From contig NZ_CP075371.1 in NCBI RefSeq assembly GCF_018459925.1, forward strand, positions 62,001-126,000: a DNA stretch of 64,000 bases, given 5' to 3'. The notes beneath the pieces were generated by a model, which saw only the letters and a program-made list of their open reading frames with translations, was not told where the DNA came from and searched no databases. Positions within the stretch are counted from its first letter, which is position 1. Each line of letters opens with the position of its first letter. Shown here in pieces: positions 49,110 through 56,857 of this stretch. The stretch comes from Nocardioides aquaticus (GTDB lineage Bacteria > Actinomycetota > Actinomycetes > Propionibacteriales > Nocardioidaceae). Both the position numbers and the translations under genes were made by a program.

Positions 49110-50355
49110 GCGACCCGGCTGCGATCCGGGCCTGGTCCTGGGTGGCCCACCTGCGGGACGGGGGGTCCACGCCCTGGGCCGGATGGTCCGCGCCGGCCGA
49201 CAGCCCCGACAGCCCCGGCGGCCCCGACAGCCCCGGCGGCCCGGCCTCGACCGGTCCCCGGGTGCTCCCGGGCGCCCAGCAGCTCGAGCTGCTGCGTCGG
49301 GTCAACGCCGCCGGCGACCTGCCCGTCGCCGCGCGCGACCGGGTCCTCCTCGCCAGCGGGCTCGACCGTGGCCGCGCCGACCTGCCGCTGCCGGGGGACC
49401 GCGCGGCCGCTTCGGCCCCCTCCCGCTCGACCCCGCCGACGTGCCGACCGAGGAGCTGCTGCGGGTCGCGGTGCTGCTGCTGGCCGACGCGCTGCCCGGA
49501 GCCCCGGTGACCCGTCCCGCGACGGTGCCCCCGACCCGTACCTCCCGGCTGCGGCGGGCGGCGGGCGGCGGCTACCGGGTCGCCGGCGACCCGTGGCTCG
49601 CGGACCGGGTCCGCGAGGAGCTGCGCCGCCGCGGACGCCCTCCCGGCGGGCGGCGGCCCCGGGTCCTCGTCCTCGGCGGGTCGGTGCCGGACCTGCTCGC
49701 CCGCACCTGGGCCCACCGGGTGCTCCACGAGGGTGCGCCGGCGTGGCCGGACTGGGTCGCGGCCCGGGCCGGCGGTGCCCTGCCACCTGGTGCCGACGTG
49801 GCCGGCCAGGCCGACGCGTGGGCCTCGCGGGTGGGTGCGGCGCGGGTCGTCGTGGTCACCGACCCGGCCGCGCTCGGGCGGCTCACCGGAGTGCGCCGGC
49901 TGGACCCGGGCACCGCGCTCGGCCCGTGGGGCGCCCGTGGCCCGGGCGGCGACGCGGTCGAGCTCGCCCGGCGCGTCCGGGTGGCCCTGGCCGTGGTGGC
50001 CCCTCCGCACGAGCACGCGACCCTGCTGCGCGAGCGGTTCCTCCCCGCCCTCGCTGCGGAGGCCGCGCGACCCGCGTCGAGCGCCCTGGTCACCGGGCCC
50101 CTGCCCCGGGTGCCGGCCGAGCACGCCGAGTGGGCGGCGCGCCGTGCCGTCCGGCAGCGCCGCCGGGTGCTCCGGGCTGGCTACGCTGTCGCGGGCGACG
50201 TCGACGACCTGCTTCCGGGCCGACCAGGGGTCGTACCGGACCGACCCGGTCGTGACGTCCCGGATCCCGAGCGCGTGCTCGGGATCGCCGTGTCGCTGCT
50301 GGCCCAGGGGCTGGTGCCGGACCACGGATCCGATCACGGAGGGCAACAGGCATGA
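49106..50355 (+). CDS. Unknown protein between two sulfotransferases (frame broken)
   Basis: The first ~97 residues (AIRAWSWVAHLRDGG, QQLELLRRVNAAGDLP) are in one frame and the rest (RFGPLPLDPADVPTEELLRV onward) in another. One extra G in the five-G run at 49393-49397 makes a single 416-residue protein. It has Ser-Pro-Asp-Gly repeats at residues ~32-46 (18-bp DNA repeats). The C-terminal half (RPRVLVLGGSVPDLLARTWAHR, AARVVVVTDPAAL) suggests a Rossmann-like alpha/beta fold. It is coupled on both sides (4-bp overlaps) to sulfotransferases. I do not recognise the family. Confidence 0.65.
49393..49397. other. Probable frameshift point in the unknown gene (run of five G)
   Basis: An added G gives LPLPGGPRGRFGPLPLDP and joins two open frames that have strong coding character. 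This is the fourth such break in the window. Confidence 0.75.
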
Positions 50356-51611
50356 CGCGTCGGGTGCTGGTGCACGTCGGCACTCCCAAGACCGGGACGT
50401 CCTACCTCCAGGACGTGCTGTTCCGGAACCGGGAGCTCCTCCTGGAGCACGGCGTGCTCTACCCCGCCGACCGCTTCGACGCCCACTTCCTGGCCGCGCT
50501 GGACCTGATGCGGCTGCCCTGGGGCGGCCTGGAGCAGGAGGCCCTCGGGCGGTGGGACGAGCTCGCGGCCCAGGTGCGTGCGCACGACGGCACCTCGATC
50601 GTCAGCCACGAGATCCTGGCGCGTGCGAGCGCCACCCAGGCCGCCGAGGCGCTGGCCTCCTTCGACGAGCCCGGCCGCGAGCCCGCCGAGATCCACCTGC
50701 TGCTGTCCGGGCGCGACCTCGTCCGCCAGGTCCCGGCGGAGTGGCAGGAGAACGTCAAGCACCGCAACACGCTGACCTACGAGCGCTTCCTGGCCAGGCT
50801 GCGCGACCCGGACCGCTCCACCCGGATCGGCAGCTGGTTCTGGGCGGTGCAGGAGATCCCGGACATCCTCGACCGGTGGGGCGCGCACGTCCCGCCCGAG
50901 CGGGTGCACCTGATCACGGTGCCGCCGCCCGGCGGCGACCCCGACCTGCTGTGGCAGCGGTTCTCCTCCGCCTTCGGCCTCGACGGCCTCGACCTCGAGC
51001 TGGAGACCACCCGCTCCAACCCCTCGATGGGCGTGCCCGAGACCGCCCTCCTGCGCCGGATCAACGCGAGCACCAACAAGGTGGTCCCCCCGGCGCACTA
51101 CCGGGAGCTCGTCCGCGAGCTGGTGGCGCACCAGACCCTCTCCCCACGCCGCGACTCACCGCGGCTGGCGGTCCCCCCCGACCTGCACGACTGGTTGCAC
51201 GAGCTGCAGTCGCGGTGGGTCGCCGAGGTCCGCGACCGCGGGTACGACGTCGTGGGCGACCTCGATGACCTGCTCTCCCGGCCCACGGTCGCCGCGGAGG
51301 ACTTCGCCGACCCCGACCACCCCGACGAGGCCGAGGTCGCCGACGCCGCGCTGGCCACCATCGGGGCAGTGCTGCAGGAGCAGGTGCGCGAGCGCGAGGA
51401 CCGGGCCGCCGAGCGGGCCCGGGCCCGCGAGGTCGAGGACGACCTGCGACGTCAGCTCTCCGACGTTCGCGAGGCGCTCGCGCGGTCCTACCTCCGGCCG
51501 TCCTTCCTGCACCGCGAGCGGATCGTGCGCGGGCTCGAGGGCTCGCGCGCGGGCCGGGTGTCGATGCGGGTCTACCGCGCGGCGCGCGGCAGGAGCTCGC
51601 GCTCGGCGTAG
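50352..51611 (+). CDS. PAPS-dependent sulfotransferase-like protein 2
   Basis: A 419-residue relative of the first protein. It has the same phosphosulfate loop (GTPKTGTSYLQDVL) at residues ~9-22 and SGRDLVRQVPAEWQENVK for the 3' phosphate. Both contain VVGDLD-type segments in the C-terminal third. The last ~100 residues include a coiled-coil-like charged stretch (QVREREDRAAERARAREVE). The ATG overlaps the stop of the unknown gene (ATGA). The 3' end overlaps the opposing EcsC gene by 40 bp. Confidence 0.82.
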   Translation: MTRRVLVHVGTPKTGTSYLQDVLFRNRELLLEHGVLYPADRFDAHFLAALDLMRLPWGGLEQEALGRWDELAAQVRAHDGTSIVSHEILARASATQAAEALASFDEPGREPAEIHLLLSGRDLVRQVPAEWQENVKHRNTLTYERFLARLRDPDRSTRIGSWFWAVQEIPDILDRWGAHVPPERVHLITVPPPGGDPDLLWQRFSSAFGLDGLDLELETTRSNPSMGVPETALLRRINASTNKVVPPAHYRELVRELVAHQTLSPRRDSPRLAVPPDLHDWLHELQSRWVAEVRDRGYDVVGDLDDLLSRPTVAAEDFADPDHPDEAEVADAALATIGAVLQEQVREREDRAAERARAREVEDDLRRQLSDVREALARSYLRPSFLHRERIVRGLEGSRAGRVSMRVYRAARGRSSRSA

Positions 51612-52255
51612 CGCCCGATCTTCCAGGTGGCGTAGCCGTCGGCGCTCGCGCCCACGACGCCGCCGACGACCGGCACCCGGCGGCTCACGGTGATCGCGAG
51701 GCGCTTGCCGGTGATCCGGCTGATGATCGAGTTGGCGACCTCGCGGGAGACCGTGGCGTCCAGCGCCTCGTCGTGCACCGGTGCGGTGGCCAGGGCCATC
51801 GGCGGGGCGGGGAGCTTGTTGGCCTTCACCAGGTCCTCGACGGTGTCCTCGCCGAGGACCGTGACCAGGATGGCGTTGCGCACCTTGGGGTCCTCGAGGT
51901 CGTAGCCGCGCAGGTGCGCGATGCCGGCGACCATCCGGCACTGCAGCAGGGCGAGGCCGGTCACGTTGGTGGGGATGGTCAGCGGCGCGGTCACCAGGCC
52001 GCCGATGTTGGTCACGAAGCCCTGGGCGCCGGCGAAGCGGACGTGGTTCTCGACCAGCTCGCGCACCGCCTTGTCCCGGTCGCCCTTCTGCTCGGCCAGC
52101 TGCTTCTCCGCCGCCTGCGCCGCGGCGGGGAGGGGGCCGACGCCGTTGATGGCGCGCGAGAGCGCCTCACGTACGAAGGAGGTGGTCAGCCCCGGCGCGA
52201 ACCCCGTGACGCGGGATCCGAGCTGCTTGCCGATCTGGTTCTTGATCATACCCAT
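51572..52255 (-). CDS. EcsC-family protein
   Basis: A 227-residue protein of the EcsC family (function unknown, often near transporters). It has the long hydrophobic segment GFVTNIGGLVTAPLTIPTNV near residue 85 and GGVVGASADGYATWKIGR near the end. The ATG at 52255 is preceded by TAGGAT 7 nt upstream, which favours this start over the longer open frame. It is convergent with sulfotransferase 2. Confidence 0.85.
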   Translation of the reverse strand: MGMIKNQIGKQLGSRVTGFAPGLTTSFVREALSRAINGVGPLPAAAQAAEKQLAEQKGDRDKAVRELVENHVRFAGAQGFVTNIGGLVTAPLTIPTNVTGLALLQCRMVAGIAHLRGYDLEDPKVRNAILVTVLGEDTVEDLVKANKLPAPPMALATAPVHDEALDATVSREVANSIISRITGKRLAITVSRRVPVVGGVVGASADGYATWKIGRYAERELLPRAAR

Positions 52256-52330
52256 GCCGTCGATCCTAGGGACGGCCCGACCACCCGGTCGGCGGGCGTG
52301 GGGGGTCCGCGGAGCCGCTACGGTCGCCCC

Positions 52331-53014
52331 GTGCCCGTCGAGCCCCCTGCCACCGGTTGGATCTTCGGGGACGCCTCGGCGCACGACGAGACCGACGACC
52401 TGGTCGCGATCGGCGCCGATCTCGAGCCGGGCACGCTGCTGGAGGCCTACCGGCACGGCATCTTCCCGATGCCCGCCGGGGACGCCGGTGACCCGATGTA
52501 CTGGTTCAGCCCGGTCCGCCGCGGCGTGCTCCGGCTCGACGACCTGCGGGTCCCGCGCTCGCTGCGCCGCTCCTGCCGCGACACCGAGATCCGCGTCGAC
52601 ACCGTCTTCGCCGAGGTCGTCGAGGCCTGCGCCGACCCCCGCCGACCGCACGGCTGGATCACCGACGACGTGGCGGGGGCCTACCAGCGCCTGCACGCGC
52701 TGGGCTGGGCGCACTCCGTCGAGGCCTGGCAGGACGGCGAGCTCGTCGGCGGCCTGTACGGGCTCGCCCTCGGCGGGCTGTTCGCGGGGGAGTCGATGTT
52801 CCACCGGGTCCGCGACGCCTCGAAGGTGGCCCTGGTCGGGCTGGTCGACCTGCTGCGCGAGGGATCGGCCGAGGGACCGCGGCTGGTCGACGTGCAGTGG
52901 GCGACGCCGCACCTGGAGTCGCTCGGGATCACCGAGATCGGCCGGGCCGACTACCTCGCCGCGCTGCCGCGCCTGTTCGCCACGCCGCTCCCACCGGCCT
53001 TCGACCAGCGCTGA
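52331..53014 (+). CDS. aat: Leucyl/phenylalanyl-tRNA-protein transferase
   Basis: A 227-residue GNAT-like enzyme that adds Leu or Phe to proteins with N-terminal Arg or Lys, marking them for Clp degradation. Family motifs are GLLEAYRHGIFPMP-like (LEAYRHGIFPMPAGD), MYWFSPVRRGVL and GLYGLALGGLFAGESMFH. The length is normal. TACGGT 6 nt before the GTG marks a leaderless promoter. Confidence 0.95.
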   Translation: MPVEPPATGWIFGDASAHDETDDLVAIGADLEPGTLLEAYRHGIFPMPAGDAGDPMYWFSPVRRGVLRLDDLRVPRSLRRSCRDTEIRVDTVFAEVVEACADPRRPHGWITDDVAGAYQRLHALGWAHSVEAWQDGELVGGLYGLALGGLFAGESMFHRVRDASKVALVGLVDLLREGSAEGPRLVDVQWATPHLESLGITEIGRADYLAALPRLFATPLPPAFDQR

Positions 53015-53027
53015 GGGTCGGACCTGC

Positions 53028-53363
53028 TCAGACCACCCGGGGCGGCTGGCCGTCCTCGCTGACCATCGGCCGCCCGGCGGCCTCCCACTCGAGCATCCCG
53101 CCGTCGAGGTTGACCACGTCGTGGCCCTGCTGGACGAGGTAGGCCACGACCTGCGCCGAGCGGCCCCCGACCTTGCAGGTCACCAGCACCTGGCCCTCGG
53201 GCACCTCGTCGAGCCGCTCCACGAGCTGGCTCATCGGCAGGTGCCGCGCCCCCTCGATGTGCCCGGCGTCCCACTCGTGCTGCTCGCGCACGTCGATCAC
53301 GGGCAGCCGCTCGGGCAGGGGGTTCGGGACGGCGTCCAGGGTGACGGTGGGGACCTCGCTCAT
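53028..53363 (-). CDS. Rhodanese-domain protein
   Basis: A 111-residue single rhodanese domain with the active-site Cys in VTCKVGGRSAQ (~residue 74) and the substrate loop VIDVREQHEWDAGHI. It transfers sulfur or acts as a sulfur carrier. I chose the ATG at 53363; the longer frame runs through a repeat-rich region that lacks coding character. Confidence 0.92.
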   Translation of the reverse strand: MSEVPTVTLDAVPNPLPERLPVIDVREQHEWDAGHIEGARHLPMSQLVERLDEVPEGQVLVTCKVGGRSAQVVAYLVQQGHDVVNLDGGMLEWEAAGRPMVSEDGQPPRVV

Positions 53364-53411
53364 GCCCCGAGCCTGCCACGGCGGGGTACGCCAGGCCCGG
53401 CGGGCACCGCC

Positions 53412-53477
53412 GAGATGACGCTTCCGGACAGCCGAGATGACGCTCGCGGCGCGTCGAGGTGACGGTTGCGGACCGGT
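53412..53477. repeat. Three tandem 22-nt degenerate repeats
   Basis: Units start at 53412, 53434 and 53456; each opens with GAG(A/G)TGACG and then varies. They form the first part of a 175-bp repeat cluster between the rhodanese and phosphatase genes. The function is unknown. Confidence 0.65.
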
Positions 53478-53486
53478 GGGCACGCC

Positions 53487-53524
53487 GGTGGTCAAGGAGC
53501 GAGCGCAGCGAGCGTCTCGAGACC
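53487..53524. repeat. Dispersed 38-bp repeat element (intergenic copy)
   Basis: GGTGGTCAAGGAGCGAGCG, then CAGCGAGCGTCTCGAGACC. A shorter form lies inside the comB-like gene (23579-23608). It holds two small dyads (GCTCGC/GCGAGC and GTCTCGAGAC). From memory, this element is abundant in Nocardioides genomes. Confidence 0.8.
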
Positions 53525-53535
53525 GGCCCCCGGTG

Positions 53536-53586
53536 GGTCGATGGGTGATCTGCATGCACCTGGTGAGTGCAGATCACCCATCGACC
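53536..53586. repeat. Long perfect inverted repeat (19-bp arms)
   Basis: Left arm 53536-53554 and right arm 53568-53586 are exact reverse complements; the 13-nt middle (53555-53567) continues the dyad with CACC-t-GGTG. The RNA would form a very stable hairpin. It may be a terminator for the phosphatase gene (minus strand, ends 53616), a protein site, or a mobile repeat. Confidence 0.85.
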
Positions 53587-53615
53587 GGTGGGCGGTCGCA
53601 AACGATTCGGGAGGC

Positions 53616-54281
53616 TCAGTCCTCGACGTCGTCCCCCGTGACGTCGTGCGCGGACAGGTCGAGGAGCTCGGGCCCGCCGAGGGGGTCCCCGGTCCACGAG
53701 ACCAGCTCCCACCCGTCGTCGGGTGAGCCTTGGAGCACCGCGGCCGCGGTGTTCGAGACGTGCAGCTCGGCGGCGTGCTCCGGTGACATCGCCGTGGCGA
53801 CGGCCGTCCAGACCCGGATCGCCGCCCCGTGGCTGACCACCACGACGGTGTCGTCGGGCCCGTGCGCCTCGGCGAGGTCCGCGACGACGGCGTCGAAGCG
53901 GGCCAGGAAGGAGGTGCCGTCCTCGCCGCCGGGAAGGCGGCGGTCGCGGTCCACGTGCATCCAGGAGCGGAGCAGGTCGACGTACGCCAGCACGGCCTCC
54001 TCGTCGGTCCGCATCTCGAGGTCGCCGGCGGAGACCTCTTCGAGCCCGCGTCGCACGACGACCGGCAGCCCGCGCGCCTCGGCGAGCGGGGAGGCGGTCT
54101 GCTGGGTGCGGACGAGGGGGGAGGCGTAGACCGCCGTCACGTCCTCGTCGGCCAGCGCCCCGGGGACGGCCGCGGCCTGGCGCCGGCCGAGCTCCGTGAG
54201 GTCGGCACCGGGCTCGTCGGTGTCGAGCGCGCCGGCCACGTTGGAGGAGGTCTGGCCGTGCCGGACGAGGATCAGCCGCAT
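53616..54281 (-). CDS. Histidine phosphatase superfamily protein
   Basis: A 221-residue phosphoglycerate-mutase-like phosphatase with the catalytic RHG motif (LVRHGQTSSN, residues ~6-15) and a second His in VVSHGAAIRVW. Members hydrolyse small phosphate esters. The substrate is unknown. TACCCT 7 nt before the ATG marks a leaderless promoter. Confidence 0.92.
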   Translation of the reverse strand: MRLILVRHGQTSSNVAGALDTDEPGADLTELGRRQAAAVPGALADEDVTAVYASPLVRTQQTASPLAEARGLPVVVRRGLEEVSAGDLEMRTDEEAVLAYVDLLRSWMHVDRDRRLPGGEDGTSFLARFDAVVADLAEAHGPDDTVVVVSHGAAIRVWTAVATAMSPEHAAELHVSNTAAAVLQGSPDDGWELVSWTGDPLGGPELLDLSAHDVTGDDVED

Positions 54282-54318
54282 GGCGCGGAGGGTATCGGCG
54301 TCGGGTGGACGGGCGGCG

Positions 54319-54990
54319 TCACGACGTCACCCACTGCTCGCCGGCGAGCACCCGCGCGGCGGGGCCGCCGCTGTCGTCGCCGAGCAGGGTGGCGGCCACG
54401 AAGTCGGCGGCGGCCTTCTCGAAGGTCGCCCCGTGCTTCAGCATCGCGTGCTTGCCGCCGGTGACGGTCACGAACCCGACGTCGGTGGTGCGCATCAGCC
54501 GGCGCGCGACCGCCTCGGCCTTGGCCGGGCTGGCGATCCGGTCCTCGTCGCCGTGCACGAAGAGGACGTGGCGTCCGCGCAGGTCCGGGGCGTCGTCGGG
54601 GAAGACGTACGGGTTCAGCGCGACCACCGTGCGTACGGCCGGCCGGTCACCGGCGAGCAGCGCCGCCCGGCCCCCGAGCGAGTGGCCGACCAGCGCCACG
54701 GGAGCCGCGGGGAGCTCGGCGCGGACCTGGTCCAGCGCCCACTCGACGTCCTGGACCGGGGTCCGGGACGCGTCCCACCCGCGCACCGAGTTCAGCAGCC
54801 GGTAGACCGCCAGCCGTCCCCGCCCGGCGCGGCGCACCCGCTGCGCGACCGGGATCATCCGCAGCACCGACAGCTGGGTCGGGCTGACCGCGGCGGAGTC
54901 GCGGCGCGACCCGCCACCGTGGAGGAACAGGACGACCCCGTCGGGGTCGCGGGGGCGGTCGACGGTGATCAGCTGAGGAGTTCCAGGCAC
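54319..54990 (-). CDS. Alpha/beta hydrolase (dienelactone-hydrolase-like)
   Basis: A 223-residue cytoplasmic hydrolase with VLFLHGGGSRRDS (oxyanion), nucleophile GHSLGGRAALLAG, Asp in HGDEDRIASP and His in GGKHAMLKHG. The GTG at 54990 has GGGAGG 8 nt upstream. The longer frame upstream is antisense of another gene. It probably hydrolyses esters; the substrate is not known. Confidence 0.85.
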   Translation of the reverse strand: MPGTPQLITVDRPRDPDGVVLFLHGGGSRRDSAAVSPTQLSVLRMIPVAQRVRRAGRGRLAVYRLLNSVRGWDASRTPVQDVEWALDQVRAELPAAPVALVGHSLGGRAALLAGDRPAVRTVVALNPYVFPDDAPDLRGRHVLFVHGDEDRIASPAKAEAVARRLMRTTDVGFVTVTGGKHAMLKHGATFEKAAADFVAATLLGDDSGGPAARVLAGEQWVTS

Positions 54991-55089
54991 TCTGCAATCC
55001 TCCCCGAGGCCCAAGCCGCCGAGGGGTGAGGTGTGCGGACCCCGGGAAAGTCCGGGCGGGGCAGGCGCGTCCGCGGATACCCTCCGTCG

Positions 55090-55539
55090 GTGAGCGCGAG
55101 AGGACTCCCCGCCGACACCACCCCGGCGCGCGCCGCGCCCGGCGACGTCGAGGTCTTCCAGGTCGACGAGCGCGACTCGTCGTGGGAGGACGACCACCCA
55201 CGGTTCCGCGTCTACCTGCACGGCGGCGCCGGTGACGTGCCAGGTGCGTGGACGGACACCTACGACGTCATCGGTGCGGACCTCCTCCAGGTCGTCGACT
55301 GGGCCCAGCACCAGGCCGGTGACCGACTGACGTACGCCGTCGCGCTCGTCGGCGCCGACGGGGGCGGGCGTCGGGGACTGGTGTGGCTCGTCGGGATGGA
55401 TGCCAACGAGGGGACCGATCCGGGCAGTCGGCTCGAAGGGATCCAGCAGCGGATGCTCCTCCGTCGGCGGCACCCGGTCCGGCTGGGCACGGCGGACGCG
55501 ATGCCGGCCGACGTCCCGCAGCCCTACGCCCAGGACTGA
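55090..55539 (+). CDS. Conserved hypothetical protein
   Basis: A 149-residue protein with no membrane segment and a mixed alpha/beta pattern (VEVFQVDERDSSWEDDHPRF, DVIGADLLQVVDWAQ, LTYAVALVGAD). I do not recognise the family. The start at 55090 is set by TACCCT 6 nt upstream; the earlier in-frame codons lack a ribosome site. It is convergent with the Nei gene (10 bp apart). Confidence 0.7.
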   Translation: MSARGLPADTTPARAAPGDVEVFQVDERDSSWEDDHPRFRVYLHGGAGDVPGAWTDTYDVIGADLLQVVDWAQHQAGDRLTYAVALVGADGGGRRGLVWLVGMDANEGTDPGSRLEGIQQRMLLRRRHPVRLGTADAMPADVPQPYAQD

Positions 55540-55549
55540 GGAACGCCAC

Positions 55550-56416
55550 CTACTTCAGGAACTTGCTCGTCCGCCGGTCCGCCAGCGGCTTCCCGCCGGT
55601 CTGGCAGGTCGGGCAGTACTGCAGGCTCGAGTCGGCGAAGGACACCTCCCGCACGGTGTCGCCGCAGACGGGGCACGCCTCGCCCGTCCGCCCGTGCACG
55701 GCCATGTGGGTCTTCTTCTCGCCCTTGAGCTCGCTCGCCGCGAGACCCCGGTTGCGCGCGACCGCGTCGCCGAGCACGCCGCGGATCGCGGCGTACAGCG
55801 TCTGCACCTCCTCCTCGTCCAGGCTGCTCGCGGGCTTGTACGGCGACATCCGCGCGGCGTGGAGCAGCTCGTCGGAGTAGGCGTTGCCGATGCCGGCGAT
55901 CGTGCCCTGGTGGCGCAGCACGCCCTTGACCTGCTTGCGGCCCTCGCGCTCGAGGATCACCTTGAAGGCGTCGAGGGTGAAGTCGTCGGTGAGCGGGTCG
56001 GGGCCGAGGCTGGCGATGCCGGGCACGTCGAGCGGGTCGCGCACGACGTAGGCCGCGAGCGACTTGCGGGTGCCGGCCTCGGTCACGTCGAGCCCGGCCT
56101 CGGGGTCGAGGACCACCCGCAGCGCCAGGGGCGACTTGTTGCTCGCGCTCGGCGGCTTCTCGGGGACCTCGTCGCGCCAGCGCACCCACCCCGCGCGGGC
56201 CAGGTGCAGCACGAGGTGCGTGCCGGAGGCCTCGATGTCGAGGAACTTGCCGTGCCGGGTGACGTCGTCGACCAGCGTCCCCTCCAGCGCGGTCAGCGGC
56301 GGGTCGTAGGTCTTCAGCGCGCTGAACGCGGCCAGGTGGATCTTGGTGATCGCCCGGCCGTCGAGCCGCTGGCGCAGGTCGAGGGCCAGCGCCTCGACCT
56401 CGGGAAGCTCCGGCAT
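55550..56416 (-). CDS. Fpg/Nei-family DNA glycosylase
   Basis: A 288-residue DNA repair glycosylase. Catalytic Pro2 and Glu3 are in PELPEVEAL; the helix-two-turn-helix region is IAGIGNAYSDELL; the C-terminal zinc finger has CPVCG and CPTC. It removes oxidised bases and cuts the backbone. TAGGAT 6 nt before the ATG marks a leaderless promoter. Pro2/Glu3 require this exact start. Confidence 0.94.
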   Translation of the reverse strand: MPELPEVEALALDLRQRLDGRAITKIHLAAFSALKTYDPPLTALEGTLVDDVTRHGKFLDIEASGTHLVLHLARAGWVRWRDEVPEKPPSASNKSPLALRVVLDPEAGLDVTEAGTRKSLAAYVVRDPLDVPGIASLGPDPLTDDFTLDAFKVILEREGRKQVKGVLRHQGTIAGIGNAYSDELLHAARMSPYKPASSLDEEEVQTLYAAIRGVLGDAVARNRGLAASELKGEKKTHMAVHGRTGEACPVCGDTVREVSFADSSLQYCPTCQTGGKPLADRRTSKFLK

Positions 56417-56530
56417 GGCGTCATCCTAGGGACGACCGCCGCCACCGGCGAGGGATGCGTCGCCCCGGGCCACACCCCACTTTGTCGACTTTCTCTTCCC
56501 TCCGGACCCCCGCGCGGGCAGGATGGAGGG

Positions 56531-56824
56531 GTGCCACTCCCGCACCCCCTGCCCGAGACGGGCGCGATCTTCCTCGACGCGCGCGGGGCCGAGCGCGCCA
56601 TGCGGGTCTCGTGGCACTCCGAGAAGGACCTGATCGTGCTGTCGCTGTGGCGCGACAACGTCTGCACCGGCTCCTTCCGGCTCGGGCTCCCCGAGGCCGC
56701 GCAGCTGATGCAGGTGCTGCAGACGGGGCTGGACCAGGCGTACGCCGACGGCCACCCGGCCGCCGCCCGCGCCGTCCCCGTCACCGGCCACCACGCGCGC
56801 CACGCCCGGCCCGCCGCCATCTAG
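56531..56824 (+). CDS. Small conserved hypothetical protein
   Basis: A 97-residue protein with a conserved-looking core (RVSWHSEKDLIVLSLWRDNVC, TGSFRLGLPEAAQLMQVLQ) and a basic C-terminus. It resembles short proteins found in many actinobacteria without known role. CAGGAT 6 nt before the GTG supports this start. Confidence 0.7.
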   Translation: MPLPHPLPETGAIFLDARGAERAMRVSWHSEKDLIVLSLWRDNVCTGSFRLGLPEAAQLMQVLQTGLDQAYADGHPAAARAVPVTGHHARHARPAAI

Positions 56825-56857
56825 GGCTGGCGCTAGACACACCGATACGGTCCTGAC

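Noticed and set aside
49199..49243. Protein-level repeat as a sign of a surface protein
   Set aside because: The short Ser-Pro-Asp-Gly repeat comes from an 18-bp DNA repeat in a protein without signal peptide or anchor; it is more likely repeat slippage.
53412..53586. CRISPR array
   Set aside because: Only three degenerate 22-nt units with no spacers, no cas genes nearby, and different repeat families follow.
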